Of a DNA stretch of 64,000 bases, positions 32,715 through 41,547 are shown piece by piece. Under the pieces are notes generated by a model. The model had not been told where the DNA came from. It made no database searches and saw nothing but the letters and a program-made list of their open reading frames with translations. The stretch is from Alphaproteobacteria bacterium (GTDB lineage Bacteria > Pseudomonadota > Alphaproteobacteria > RF32 > CAG-239): the NCBI GenBank assembly GCA_900769705.1, contig CAAGHP010000009.1, positions 1 to 64,000 of the forward strand. The letters run 5' to 3'. The first letter of the stretch is position 1, and each line of letters starts with the position of its first letter. The position numbers and the translations under genes are program-made.

Positions 32715-32830
32715 GGAATTGGAGTGAGAATGAGAATCAGCGAGAAAGCTGATTGACCAGGACGAGAGGCGGACGGGAGTACGCCGATGAGGCGGAAAGC
32801 CGAGCGAGGACGCAGCGGCGAAGCCAATTC
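32715..32830 (+). repeat. 116-bp hairpin-rich tRNA-associated element, copy 2
   Basis: Same length as copy 1, with 112 of 116 bases identical, in direct orientation at an offset of 163. It is followed by AGTCACC, a shortened version of the tRNA 3' end, and then ordinary AT-rich sequence. Confidence 0.8.
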
Positions 32831-32914
32831 AGTCACCTGTCATTTAAATAAAAGAAAAAATTATAAAAAATAAATACTGCCTAAATTCGATTTTTTAATT
32901 AAAGTATTTTTTAA

Positions 32915-33109
32915 GTTATATCAACTATATTTAGTCTTATCAAAAATTATCATACCGGAAAAGGCAGTTATTTTTACGGCAATACAAATTGCGGAGGCAA
33001 TAGAAAGTGTCTGGACACTATGACTTTAAGCGACATTCAAAACCTTTGCAAATCTTGTCAGGAAGATAGAAAAGAGTGCTATATAGCTGTAAATTTTCTG
33101 GAATATTGA
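32915..33109 (+). pseudogene. C-terminal fragment of a pilin-like gene
   Basis: An open stretch with no start codon encodes GSYFYGNTNCGGNRKC and LDTMTLSDIQNLCKSCQ, then EDRKECYIAVNFLEY and TGA. It matches the C-terminus of the pilin-like proteins at 53501 (TYYGQSTCSGKAKCIRDMTL) and 54525 (CLSNLTLSEMKQACEICN), including the spaced cysteines. A stop codon (32912) and lack of the GRSMIEMLG start show decay. It lies immediately downstream of the tRNA-associated elements. Confidence 0.75.
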
Positions 33110-33194
33110 TATGCTGCAACAAACGCATTGACATCGGCATTTGAATATCTTATTTTTGAAACAGATATTTATTTTTATGTTGAACTAAATTTTT

Positions 33195-33458
33195 ATGCTT
33201 ATTAAAGATATTACTTATGCTTTTAAGATTATCGGCGAGACAAAACAAGGAGATGTCAAAAGTTTGATTAAAAACATCGGATTTAAAATGTATCAGCATC
33301 TGGTTGCCATGAGGTTTATTAAAGAATATCGCCCGGCAAACAACACAGAAAAGCTTTGGAAAATTACCGATGCCGGTAGAGTTCAAGAAGAATTCTACCG
33401 CGAGCCGACAGATTTGGAAAAAAAAGACGGCCGCATTTTAGCCGGCTTTGGAGTCTAA
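33195..33458 (+). CDS. Small unrecognised protein, possibly winged-helix (87 aa)
   Basis: An 87-residue soluble protein MLIKDITYAFKIIGETKQGD, with YQHLVAMRFIKEYRPANNTE then KLWKITDAGRVQEEFYREPT. The pattern helix, two short strands around LWKITDAGR and a charged tail resembles the wing part of small winged-helix proteins (tentative). A promoter TTGACA (33128-33133), 17 bases, TATTTT (33151-33156) lies upstream. The leader AACTAAATTTTT lacks a Shine-Dalgarno sequence, like those of several accessory genes here. It shares a bidirectional terminator with smpB. Confidence 0.6.
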   Translation: MLIKDITYAFKIIGETKQGDVKSLIKNIGFKMYQHLVAMRFIKEYRPANNTEKLWKITDAGRVQEEFYREPTDLEKKDGRILAGFGV

Positions 33459-33460
33459 TA

Positions 33461-33497
33461 AAAAAGTCTCAGCACACACATAAGCTGAGACTTTTTT
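33461..33497. terminator. Bidirectional terminator between the 87-aa gene and smpB
   Basis: Stem AAAAAGTCTCAGC/GCTGAGACTTTTT with a ten-base loop works in both directions for the two convergent genes. Confidence 0.92.
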
Positions 33498-33512
33498 ATA
33501 ATTTATTTTTTA

Positions 33513-33992
33513 TCAATGCGCCAACAAGCGGGATTTTTCACGGTTCCAATCACGCTCTTTAGCGGTTTCGCGCTTATCATAAAGCTTTTTGCCGCGGCCC
33601 AAGCCAATTTCCAGCTTAGCACGGCCATGATTATCAAAATAAAGCTTCATTGCAATCAAAGTAGCTCCTTTGCGAGCCAATGCATTTTGAATTTTGATAA
33701 TTTCTTTATGATGCAGCAAAAGCTTGCGGCTACGGCGCTCAACATGGCTTTCATAGCCTTTGTTAGCATATTCGGCAATAAATATGTTAGACATATAAAC
33801 TTCGCCCTGCTCCACAGTTCCGTAGGCATCATTGATATTAGCATGCCCCAAGCGCAGTGATTTGACTTCGGTTCCGGTCAACACCAGACCGGCCTGAAAA
33901 ACCTCGTCAATCACATAATCAAAATGCGCACGGCGGTTTTGCGCCACCTGCCCTGTCGAAATAAAATCAGATTTTTTCTTTTTTTCCGCCAT
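33513..33992 (-). CDS. smpB: SsrA-binding protein SmpB
   Basis: Binds tmRNA and escorts it to stalled ribosomes for trans-translation. The 159-residue product has the beta-barrel core RRAHFDYVIDEVFQAGLVLT, GTEVKSLRLGHANINDAYGT, FIAEYANKGYESHVERRSRK and the C-terminal GRGKKLYDKRETAKERDWNR tail that enters the decoding site. Length and motifs are standard. It overlaps the stop of the bactofilin gene by one base, so the two are likely co-transcribed. No tmRNA gene was recognised in this window. Confidence 0.97.
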   Translation of the reverse strand: MAEKKKKSDFISTGQVAQNRRAHFDYVIDEVFQAGLVLTGTEVKSLRLGHANINDAYGTVEQGEVYMSNIFIAEYANKGYESHVERRSRKLLLHHKEIIKIQNALARKGATLIAMKLYFDNHGRAKLEIGLGRGKKLYDKRETAKERDWNREKSRLLAH

Positions 33993-34489
33993 TATTTCAC
34001 AGCTTTTAATGACTGTTCTGCCGGCTTATTTTCGGCTAATTTAGGCTCGGTCTTAGGCTGTTCCGTCGATTTAGGCTGAACATTAGTTGCTGCAGGTTTG
34101 GCCTGTGTTTCCGGGCGGCGGCTGCGCGGAACGCAGTTGCCCTCAATATAAGCACCAGGCTCCAAAGCGATTTTATTATAATACGCATTGCCGATTAAAC
34201 GGGCATTGTTGGCCACAAAAAGCTCATCGGTGTCAATCACACCGTTAATTGTGCCATACACGCTCAGTGATTTAGCCTTGATATCGCCGACAATATAGCC
34301 TCGGGTACCAATAATAACTTCATTGCACATAATATTGCCTTCAAGCTTGCCGTCAATATGAATGGTATCCCCGCCCCAGATATCGCCTTTTATTTTGGTG
34401 TCACAGCTGATAATGCTTGGCACCGGCGTATTAGAACCACGGCTCATACGAGCAATTTTTAAATAAATTAAACGTTTTAAACTTCTCAT
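33992..34489 (-). CDS. Bactofilin (polymer-forming cytoskeletal protein)
   Basis: Bactofilins self-assemble without nucleotide into membrane-associated filaments that position cell-wall enzymes. The 165-residue protein has a short N-terminal tail, the right-handed beta-helix DUF583 core (about residues 22-120: IISCDTKIKGDIWGGDTIHI, LEGNIMCNEVIIGTRGYIVG, LFVANNARLIGNAYYNKIAL) and a Pro/Lys-rich C-terminal tail. It lies 10 bases after an M23 peptidase gene, a pairing also seen for Caulobacter-type bactofilins and their peptidoglycan hydrolases. Confidence 0.93.
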   Translation of the reverse strand: MRSLKRLIYLKIARMSRGSNTPVPSIISCDTKIKGDIWGGDTIHIDGKLEGNIMCNEVIIGTRGYIVGDIKAKSLSVYGTINGVIDTDELFVANNARLIGNAYYNKIALEPGAYIEGNCVPRSRRPETQAKPAATNVQPKSTEQPKTEPKLAENKPAEQSLKAVK

Positions 34490-34499
34490 TTTTATCTCC

Positions 34500-35759
34500 T
34501 TAATTCAGGCTGTTAAGAGTGATAAACGCGGCCGGATTAACATTAACGCCGCGAAATAAAACTTCATAGTGCAAATGGTTGCCGGTAGCGCGGCCGGTGC
34601 GCCCAACCTCACCCAGTGCTTGATTATATGCCACTTTATCACCTTTTTTAACATAAATTTTGCGCATGTGTGCATATTTGGTTACAAAACCGTTACCATG
34701 GTCAACCACAACCAAATTACCATAACCGTTTTTTTGATAACCGGCAGAAACAACTCGTCCGGCAGCTTGCGCAGAAATACGGCTGCCGGCAGCGGCTCGC
34801 ATGTCCAAACCTTTGTGATTAGCCAAATAGGCCTTAAACGGATCTTGGCGAGTACCGTATGGCGAACTCAACTGATAGCGATAAACCGGCTTGCCTAAAG
34901 GCACGCCTTTCATTGCTTGTTTATAATTTTCTAAGGTATCTATTTGTTTAAATGTTATAGACATTTTATCTAAAAGCTCGCGGTTTTCTATTTTCATTCC
35001 CTGAGCCGGCTCATAAGCTCCGCCTTTGCCTTCTTTAACATTGGTCAGCGGATTAAAATATTTATTTTTTGTTTTCAATGAGTTATTGATTTGAGTTAAA
35101 GAACTTTTAATCTGATCGATTTCACGACCGGACAATTTATGAATTTTATCTAAAATAGCAATTTCCGCAGTTTCCAAACCTTTAACGGTTTCTTGAAGAT
35201 TGGTAATTTTGCCGCCCAGCTCTTCAATTTTTTGCTTTAATTGATTGTTTTCTGTCTGGACAATATCTTTTTGCAGCAATGCTTCTTTTTTAGTGACTTT
35301 TTCTTCTATTTTATCAGCGTCTATCCAGCTTTCTGAATCGGCTATTTGCTTGATTTTATCTTCTACCACCAGAGCTTTTTCTTTATAATTTTTGATTTCT
35401 TTCAGCCCGTCGCCGGCTTCATCTATTGATGAAACCACATTTTTCAGATTGTTTTGTAAAGCCGTGACATCAGACATCAAATCAATATAAGCATCACGGG
35501 TTTTACCAAGCTCTTTGTCTTTATGATGAATAATGGTGGCCGAAATGTGATAGAAATAGTAATTATAACCGGACCAAGAGAAAACAGCCGCAAAGAGCAT
35601 CAGTATAAACACCTGCAGGCGATGTGATATATTAAAAACCTTGGCGCGTCCGTTGCTGCGGAAAATAATTTCTTTATCAGCTAAAAAAGGCTTCTTTTCC
35701 GTATAAAGTACCTTTTGCTTTTTAAACTTGAACTTATTTTTCTTCAAAATTTTTTTCAA
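34500..35759 (-). CDS. Membrane-anchored M23 peptidase with coiled coil
   Basis: A 419-residue cell-wall endopeptidase-like protein. A basic N-terminal cytoplasmic segment is followed by one membrane helix (VFILMLFAAVFSWSGYNYYF, about residues 48-68), a long periplasmic coiled coil (about 80-240) and a C-terminal LytM domain. Metal ligands appear in HKGLDMRAAAGSRI (HxxxD) and GNHLHYEVLF (HxH), with DHGNGFVTKYAHM between. The full set of zinc ligands suggests an active DD-endopeptidase. It is co-transcribed with bactofilin and smpB; the bactofilin probably localises it. Confidence 0.93.
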   Translation of the reverse strand: MKKILKKNKFKFKKQKVLYTEKKPFLADKEIIFRSNGRAKVFNISHRLQVFILMLFAAVFSWSGYNYYFYHISATIIHHKDKELGKTRDAYIDLMSDVTALQNNLKNVVSSIDEAGDGLKEIKNYKEKALVVEDKIKQIADSESWIDADKIEEKVTKKEALLQKDIVQTENNQLKQKIEELGGKITNLQETVKGLETAEIAILDKIHKLSGREIDQIKSSLTQINNSLKTKNKYFNPLTNVKEGKGGAYEPAQGMKIENRELLDKMSITFKQIDTLENYKQAMKGVPLGKPVYRYQLSSPYGTRQDPFKAYLANHKGLDMRAAAGSRISAQAAGRVVSAGYQKNGYGNLVVVDHGNGFVTKYAHMRKIYVKKGDKVAYNQALGEVGRTGRATGNHLHYEVLFRGVNVNPAAFITLNSLN

Positions 35760-35993
35760 AAATTATTCCTCAAATAACACATACTTATAGTTTAACCGAT
35801 TTATATATAACAGAAAATTTAAAAAAATAAAGTATTTTTTGCTCTCTGTGTTTCAAAGTGTTGATAACCGGTCAAAACAAGGCTTTTTCATACGTATTTT
35901 TGCACATATTCAGAAATTAGCACTCATAAAAATATGGATTTTTTACAAAATTATTTTTATATTGCGGTATAAATATATGTGAAAGGCTTGATA

Positions 35994-37148
35994 ATGAAAA
36001 AATATTTGATTTACATAATTGCACTGCTGGCTATTGTCGGCATCAGCTATAAACTATTAAACCGCTCAACCGGCGGCACCGTTTATAAAACGCAAAAAAT
36101 AGAGAACGGCGATATTATGGAAAGCATTACAGCTTCCGGCACCATCAACCCTCTTTCTACCGTTTCTGTCGGTTCTCAGGCTTCGGGGCGTATTGCGGAG
36201 ATTTATGTTGACTATAACTCGGTTGTAAAAAAAGGACAGCTGCTGGCTCTTATTGATCAGGAAAATGCAAAGGCCACCGTACAGCAGCGCGAAGCAGCAC
36301 TAGAAATTGCCAAAGCGCAAGTAGCCGTGGAAGAAAACAATATAAAATATTATAAAAAAGCCCTGAACAGAATTTCTAAATTAAACGCTTCTAAATATTC
36401 AACCGAAAAAGATTTGGAAGCGGCTGAGCGCGACTATGATAATTCTGTTGCTCAGCTGGCTCTGGAACAGGCTCAGGTCAAACAGGCTCAAGCATCTCTG
36501 GACTCAGCCAAAACAGAGCTCTCATATACTGAAATCAAAGCGCCGGTTGACGGAATTGTCATTTCCAAGGCTGTAGAAGTCGGGCAAACAGTAGCGGCAA
36601 GCTTTGAAACTCCGGAAATTTTTTCGGTAGCTGAAGATTTAACCAAAATGCAAATTGAGGCCTCGGTTGTGGAAGCTGATATCGCCAAAGTTAAAGAAGG
36701 TCAAAAAGTGCGTTTTACCGTGGACAGCTATGCCGATGATTATTTTTACGGCGTTGTAACGCAAGTCCGCAATGAAGCAACCACCACTTCAAACGTTGTA
36801 ACCTATACGGTTGTAATCGGCATTGACAACTCCGATATGAAACTTAAACCGGGGATGACCGCTAATGTAGAAATTATCACGGCTGAAGAAAAAGACGTTA
36901 TGCTTGTGCCAAACCAAGCTTTGCGCTTTTATATTGATGACAGCGATAACGCTAAACGCTATAAAGACCGCGGAGTATGGATTATGAAAAACGGTAAGCC
37001 TGAACGCGTAACCGTCAAAATTGGCGTCAGCGATGATGACAACACGCAAATTTTGGAAAGCAGCCTCAAAATCGGCGATGCAGTAATTATCGGCAAAGAA
37101 CTATCCGCTGCTGATACGCAAAAAATGAGATTAAGGATGCCTCGTTAA
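35994..37148 (+). CDS. macA: MacA-like periplasmic adaptor (HlyD family)
   Basis: Membrane-fusion adaptor of a tripartite ABC exporter. The start is placed at ATG 35994 (MKKYLIYIIALLAIVGISYK, 384 residues); an in-frame GTG five codons earlier is less likely. It has an N-terminal membrane anchor, a lipoyl half-motif ASGTINPLSTVSVGSQASGR, a long alpha hairpin (about 95-175), the second lipoyl half with YTEIKAPVDGIVISK, then beta-barrel and membrane-proximal domains. It is joined to the ATPase gene by a TAATG overlap. The outer-membrane TolC partner is not nearby. Substrate unknown. Confidence 0.9.
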   Translation: MKKYLIYIIALLAIVGISYKLLNRSTGGTVYKTQKIENGDIMESITASGTINPLSTVSVGSQASGRIAEIYVDYNSVVKKGQLLALIDQENAKATVQQREAALEIAKAQVAVEENNIKYYKKALNRISKLNASKYSTEKDLEAAERDYDNSVAQLALEQAQVKQAQASLDSAKTELSYTEIKAPVDGIVISKAVEVGQTVAASFETPEIFSVAEDLTKMQIEASVVEADIAKVKEGQKVRFTVDSYADDYFYGVVTQVRNEATTTSNVVTYTVVIGIDNSDMKLKPGMTANVEIITAEEKDVMLVPNQALRFYIDDSDNAKRYKDRGVWIMKNGKPERVTVKIGVSDDDNTQILESSLKIGDAVIIGKELSAADTQKMRLRMPR

Positions 37149-37852
37149 TGAAGCCGCTGATTCAATTAAAAAATATCCATAAAAGCTATCCGCTGGACGG
37201 ATTCAATTTGGAAATACTCAAAGGTATAAATCTGGAAATTGCAGCTGGGGAGTTTGTGGCTATTATGGGACCTTCAGGCTCTGGAAAATCAACCCTGATG
37301 AATATTCTGGGCTGTTTGGATACGCCTACTTCCGGCGAATATATTTTAGACGGCGAAAATATTGAACATCTGAGCGGCGACCAGCTTGCAGAAATCCGCA
37401 ACCGCAAAATCGGCTTTGTTTTTCAGGGCTTTAACCTGCTCTCGCGCACTTCGGCCATAGAAAACGTGGAGCTGCCGATGGTTTACGCCGGTGTGCCGGA
37501 CAAAGATCGTGAAGAACGCGCCGCCAAAGCCTTGGACAGCGTCGGTCTGCATGAGCGTATGCACCACCAACCGAACCAACTTTCCGGCGGTCAACAGCAA
37601 CGTGTGGCCATCGCTCGCGCCATTGTCAATGAAGCGCCGATTATTTTTGCCGACGAACCGACCGGAAATTTGGACACAAAAATGAGTGTGGAAATTATGG
37701 ATTTATTTACAAAACTTAATGAAAATCTGCACCGCACGATTATCTTGGTTACCCATGAAGAAGATATCGCTTTGTTTGCAAAACGCATTATCAAAATCGT
37801 GGACGGAGAAATCCACTCGGATATTATCAATAAGAAAAGAGTTAAAAAATGA
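37148..37852 (+). CDS. MacB-type ABC transporter ATPase
   Basis: A 234-residue nucleotide-binding protein. Walker A GPSGSGKST lies near residue 41, the Q-loop in IGFVFQGFNLLSRTSAIENV, the signature LSGGQQQR near 143, Walker B IIFADEPTGNLD and the H-loop ILVTHEEDIALF. It belongs to the LolD/MacB group that drives mechanotransmission rather than substrate passage through the membrane. It overlaps macA by one base and the permease by four. Unlike E. coli MacB, the ATPase and permease are separate proteins here. Confidence 0.94.
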   Translation: MKPLIQLKNIHKSYPLDGFNLEILKGINLEIAAGEFVAIMGPSGSGKSTLMNILGCLDTPTSGEYILDGENIEHLSGDQLAEIRNRKIGFVFQGFNLLSRTSAIENVELPMVYAGVPDKDREERAAKALDSVGLHERMHHQPNQLSGGQQQRVAIARAIVNEAPIIFADEPTGNLDTKMSVEIMDLFTKLNENLHRTIILVTHEEDIALFAKRIIKIVDGEIHSDIINKKRVKK

Positions 37853-39078
37853 TTGAGTTAAAAACCATTTATAAAATCGCCATACGCGCCATTCAAGCCA
37901 ATAAAATGCGCTCGGTTTTAACCAGTTTGGGTATCATTATCGGTGTGGCAGCAGTTATCGTTATGCTGGCAATCGGTAACGGTGCGCAGCTCTCTATTCA
38001 AAAAGAAATGCGAAGCATGGGGACTAACCTTATTATGATTCGTTCCGGATCCTCAACTTCCGGCGGCGCGCGCATGGGGCATGGCTCACAGCCAACCTTG
38101 AAAAACGGCGATGCAGATGCTATTCAAAACAAAATCGCCGCCATTCATCTGGCTGTACCGGTAGTCAATGACAGCGGGCAAATCGTCTATGGCAATACCA
38201 ACTGGGCGACCAATATTGTCGGTACTGACAACCGTTATTTTGAAATTAAAGAATGGGATTTGGCATTCGGACGCGAATTTTCGGAAACCGATATTAAAAA
38301 CGCTAATAAAGTGGCTATTTTGGGGCAGACTGTAGTCAAAGAATTGTTCGGAGATATTGATCCGCTGGGCAAAACAATACGCATAAAAGGACTGCCGTTC
38401 ACGGTTATCGGTGCCCTTACCACCCGCGGGCAAAGCGGTCCGGGACAAGATCAGGATGATATGGTTTATCTGCCGCTCAGTACCGTGCAGAAAAAAGTTT
38501 CCGGAACCCAATTTCCGGATATGGTAAATATGCTTATGCTGCAGGCTTATGATGCCGAAAGCACCTATACTTCACAAGAGGAAATCACAGCGCTTTTACG
38601 CCAACGCCATAATTTGGGACTGACTAAAGATGATGACTTCACCATTATGAACCTGACGCAATTTATGGAAATGATGCAGAGTTCCACTAAAATCATGACG
38701 ATTTTACTGGGGTCTATTGCTTCTATTTCTTTGCTAGTCGGCGGTATCGGCATTATGAACATTATGCTGGTTTCGGTTACCGAACGCACGCGTGAAATCG
38801 GTATTCGTATGGCAATCGGCGCCAAACGCTGGGACATCCGCCTGCAATTTTTGATGGAAGCATTGATTTTATCGTTAATCGGCGGCTTAATCGGCGTTAT
38901 ATTCGGTATCGCCGGTGTCTACATTCTACCCAAGCTTACCTCTATATCAGCGGAATTAGCAGCGTTTTATGTGGTACTGCCGTTTAGTTTTTCGGGCATT
39001 GTCGGCTTGCTTTTCGGCTTTTTCCCAGCATATAAAGCGTCGCTTTTGAACCCGATAAACGCTCTACGCTACGAATAA
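37849..39078 (+). CDS. MacB-type ABC transporter permease
   Basis: A 409-residue permease with one N-terminal helix (SVLTSLGIIIGVAAVIVMLA), a large MacB periplasmic core domain (about residues 50-280) and three C-terminal helices of the FtsX domain. The conserved cytoplasmic coupling segment VSVTERTREIGIRMAIGAKR is present, and the end reads NPINALRYE as usual for the family. It completes the macA-ATPase-permease exporter operon, which ends at a bidirectional terminator. Confidence 0.94.
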   Translation: MIELKTIYKIAIRAIQANKMRSVLTSLGIIIGVAAVIVMLAIGNGAQLSIQKEMRSMGTNLIMIRSGSSTSGGARMGHGSQPTLKNGDADAIQNKIAAIHLAVPVVNDSGQIVYGNTNWATNIVGTDNRYFEIKEWDLAFGREFSETDIKNANKVAILGQTVVKELFGDIDPLGKTIRIKGLPFTVIGALTTRGQSGPGQDQDDMVYLPLSTVQKKVSGTQFPDMVNMLMLQAYDAESTYTSQEEITALLRQRHNLGLTKDDDFTIMNLTQFMEMMQSSTKIMTILLGSIASISLLVGGIGIMNIMLVSVTERTREIGIRMAIGAKRWDIRLQFLMEALILSLIGGLIGVIFGIAGVYILPKLTSISAELAAFYVVLPFSFSGIVGLLFGFFPAYKASLLNPINALRYE

Positions 39079-39088
39079 AATAGTAATT

Positions 39089-39124
39089 AAAAAAGCTTCC
39101 AATATTTTTATCGGAAGCTTTTTT
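39089..39124. terminator. Bidirectional terminator after the exporter operon
   Basis: Stem AAAAAGCTTCC/GGAAGCTTTTT with a 12-base loop serves the convergent exporter operon and the gene at 39131. Confidence 0.92.
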
Positions 39125-39130
39125 ATTGTA

Positions 39131-39739
39131 TTATAAACCATTAAGTAATTTTTTCATTTCCAATAACTTTGAACCATCGTAGGCTTTGAAATAATCTTCA
39201 TAATTTTCATCCATATTTTTGCATAAAGCCCGCATCGGCAGATATTCATAAAATTGGTCATTCCATTCGGCCTGTTCTTTTTCGGTCTGTTCATGCACAA
39301 ACATCAAAATAATTTGCTTCCGAATATAATTTAATTCATCGGAAACATTTTCTACCAATTCTTTTTGCAGCTGCTCGCTAGCGTCAAAATTTTTAAATAA
39401 CGCATCTAATGTCGTGCCGTATTTTTGCATAACTGCATTGATTTGCTCAATTTCAGATTTGTATCTTACTTGAAATTTTTGCGGAAAATATTGTAACTCA
39501 TAACCGTTTGCCTGACAAACAACGCCGTATCCCTTAACCATTTCATACATCATCATACCGGCCGCGTTTAGCTTATTATAGATATTCTGTTCATAGCGAG
39601 CCGGCTTGTTTATATTGTATAAAGCAGATGCGCCGACAGCAGCTATTATGATTAAACTGATATAAAATCTTGGATTTTTAAAAAAAGCGGCAATTTTAAC
39701 TTTTAACTGCTTACCGGCATCAATTTTGACTTCAGACAT
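39131..39739 (-). CDS. Unrecognised membrane-anchored protein (202 aa)
   Basis: The start is placed at MSEVKIDAGKQLKVKIAAFF, since GGAG lies nine bases ahead and earlier codons are unlikely. It has a short cytoplasmic basic part, one membrane helix (FYISLIIIAAVGASALYNIN, about 24-44) and a helical periplasmic domain with two cysteines (VVCQANGY, ALCKNMDE). A promoter was not identified with confidence. It lies downstream of the hfq-hflX-lipoprotein group on the same strand but 105 bases away. No family recognised. Confidence 0.72.
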   Translation of the reverse strand: MSEVKIDAGKQLKVKIAAFFKNPRFYISLIIIAAVGASALYNINKPARYEQNIYNKLNAAGMMMYEMVKGYGVVCQANGYELQYFPQKFQVRYKSEIEQINAVMQKYGTTLDALFKNFDASEQLQKELVENVSDELNYIRKQIILMFVHEQTEKEQAEWNDQFYEYLPMRALCKNMDENYEDYFKAYDGSKLLEMKKLLNGL

Positions 39740-39844
39740 CAAAAAAATCTCCTTAATAATGTTTTGTACCATTATTAACCGACAATTTTTGTTTTCGCAA
39801 GCTTTAGTTTTTAGGCTTGTTATTATCTTTTAAGCTTATAAATT

Positions 39845-40225
39845 TCAGCGCACGCAATCATCACCATTAAAATTATAGTCAGTCACAATTCCGGCTTCAA
39901 TCACAAAAGAGGTTTTACAATAATATACACCCTGAGAAGTCGGTAAACCATACGACGGCACGCGCATTGCCGAATATGTCATATTATCGGCATACGGCTC
40001 TGCATCGCCGTCAATCGGCTCATTATATAATTTTATATATGTAACAATAACCGTGTCCGGCCCCACGGAATATCTGACATTAGGATAGCCCCATTCGGCA
40101 TACAAAGCATTTTCCCGCTGCCCCACCCAAGCTGACAGTTCATCTTCATAATGGGCGGAATTCGGTTTGGAAACACAAGATGCTAACATAAACATTGCCA
40201 TAAAAAGAATAATGATTTTTTTCAT
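39845..40225 (-). CDS. Small lipoprotein following hflX
   Basis: A 126-residue lipoprotein. The signal MKKIIILFMAMFMLASC has the lipobox LASC. The mature part contains ELSAWVGQRENALYAEWGYP and YCKTSFVIEAGIVTDYNFNG, then DDC. The pattern W-x-G-x-x-x-x-x-L-x-x-x-W-G-x-P followed by a V-x-x-Y strand resembles small outer-membrane lipoproteins of the SmpA/OmlA-like fold (tentative). Its ATG overlaps the hflX stop by four bases, so it is co-translated with hflX, an unexpected partner. Confidence 0.75.
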   Translation of the reverse strand: MKKIIILFMAMFMLASCVSKPNSAHYEDELSAWVGQRENALYAEWGYPNVRYSVGPDTVIVTYIKLYNEPIDGDAEPYADNMTYSAMRVPSYGLPTSQGVYYCKTSFVIEAGIVTDYNFNGDDCVR

Positions 40226-41544
40226 AAATTCCTCCTGATTTCTATTCCCAAACTATTTTCAGCCATTTTTTCAAAGCGAGCTAAATTTTCAGGGCTGATA
40301 CAAACTGTGTATATATTGCTTTGTTCGCTGTTTTCAAGTTTTTGCACATCGCTGTTTTGATGCAGCCATGCTTGCAGCTGTCCGTCCGCTGCTGGCAAGG
40401 TTATCCGGCATTTTTTTTGCCCCAGTGTAAGCTTTTGACGAATCAATTCCAACAGCCGATCACAGCCTTCGCCGCTGATAGCTGAAGTCAAGACCATATT
40501 GCTGCTGTTTTGGGTTTTAGCCTGCCAGCGCGACAAATCTTCCGGCGGCAGCAAATCGGCTTTGTTAAACACCTCAATATAATTATCGGCATTTTTAATT
40601 TCTTTTAAGCCTAAATGCGACAAAACGTCAAGCACATCAGCGCATTGAGCTTGGCTGTCCGGATTAGAAACATCTCTGATATGCAGAATTATATCGGCGG
40701 TCAAAACTTCTTCCAGCGTGGCGCGGAAAGCCATTACCAACTCATGCGGCAAGTCCGAAATAAAACCGACAGTATCCGATAAAATAACCTCGCGCCCGCC
40801 ATTCAGGCTGATTTTACGCATGGTCGGGTCAAGCGTGGCAAACAGCATATCTGCCGCCATAACCGAACTGCCTGACAAATAGTTAAACAATGTAGATTTT
40901 CCGGCGTTGGTATACCCCACCAGCGCTGCAACCGGATACGGAACTTTCCGGCGGGCGCTGCGCTGAATGCCGCGGGTTTGCCGTACTTTTTCCAGTTCTT
41001 TTTTAATGCGAACGATTTTGTCATCAATAATACGCCTGTCCAACTCAATCTGCGTTTCACCAGGCCCGCCCAAAAAGCCGGCACCGCCGCGCTGTCTCTC
41101 CAAGTGTGTCCAGCTGCGCACCAATCGCGAGCGCTGATAAGTCAGATGCGCCAATTCAACTTGCAAAGCCCCTTCTCTGGTCTGCGCACGTTCGCCAAAA
41201 ATCTCTAAAATCAAAGCGGTGCGGTCTATAACTTTAAGTTTCAATTCACGTTCCAAGTTACGCTGCTGAATTGGACTCAATCTGGTGTCTGAAATCAGTA
41301 AATCTATATCTTTTTCAGCAATAATCGGTTTTAAGCGTTCTAAAAACCCCTTACTGAAATAGGCTGACGGTTTAACTTCTTTGACTTTCAGGATTTCTTT
41401 ATAAACCACATTCAGACGAATAGCCAAAGCCAACCCCTCGGCTTCGGCCAAGCGACTTTCCGGCGACAAACTTGCCGGAACGCCAAAAACTTCGGGACAA
41501 ATTACGGCAGCATTAAACCGCCTATTTTGCTGAACTTCTATCAA
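40222..41544 (-). CDS. hflX: Ribosome-splitting GTPase HflX
   Basis: A 440-residue GTPase that splits stalled 70S ribosomes. The N-terminal HflX domain contains SDTRLSPIQQRNLERELKLK, VIDRTALILEIFGERAQTRE and RQRGGAGFLGGPGETQIELD. The G domain has GYTNAGKSTLFNYLSGS (P-loop near residue 205), DTVGFISDLPHELV and FNKADL. The start is TTG at 41544, four bases after hfq, with no clear Shine-Dalgarno sequence, which suggests coupling to hfq. The hfq-hflX order is widespread in Proteobacteria. Confidence 0.95.
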   Translation of the reverse strand: MIEVQQNRRFNAAVICPEVFGVPASLSPESRLAEAEGLALAIRLNVVYKEILKVKEVKPSAYFSKGFLERLKPIIAEKDIDLLISDTRLSPIQQRNLERELKLKVIDRTALILEIFGERAQTREGALQVELAHLTYQRSRLVRSWTHLERQRGGAGFLGGPGETQIELDRRIIDDKIVRIKKELEKVRQTRGIQRSARRKVPYPVAALVGYTNAGKSTLFNYLSGSSVMAADMLFATLDPTMRKISLNGGREVILSDTVGFISDLPHELVMAFRATLEEVLTADIILHIRDVSNPDSQAQCADVLDVLSHLGLKEIKNADNYIEVFNKADLLPPEDLSRWQAKTQNSSNMVLTSAISGEGCDRLLELIRQKLTLGQKKCRITLPAADGQLQAWLHQNSDVQKLENSEQSNIYTVCISPENLARFEKMAENSLGIEIRRNL

Positions 41545-41547
41545 AGA

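Noticed and set aside
32552..32830. CRISPR array
   Set aside because: Only two long repeats of 116 bp with internal hairpins, no 20-40 bp repeat-spacer pattern and no cas genes.
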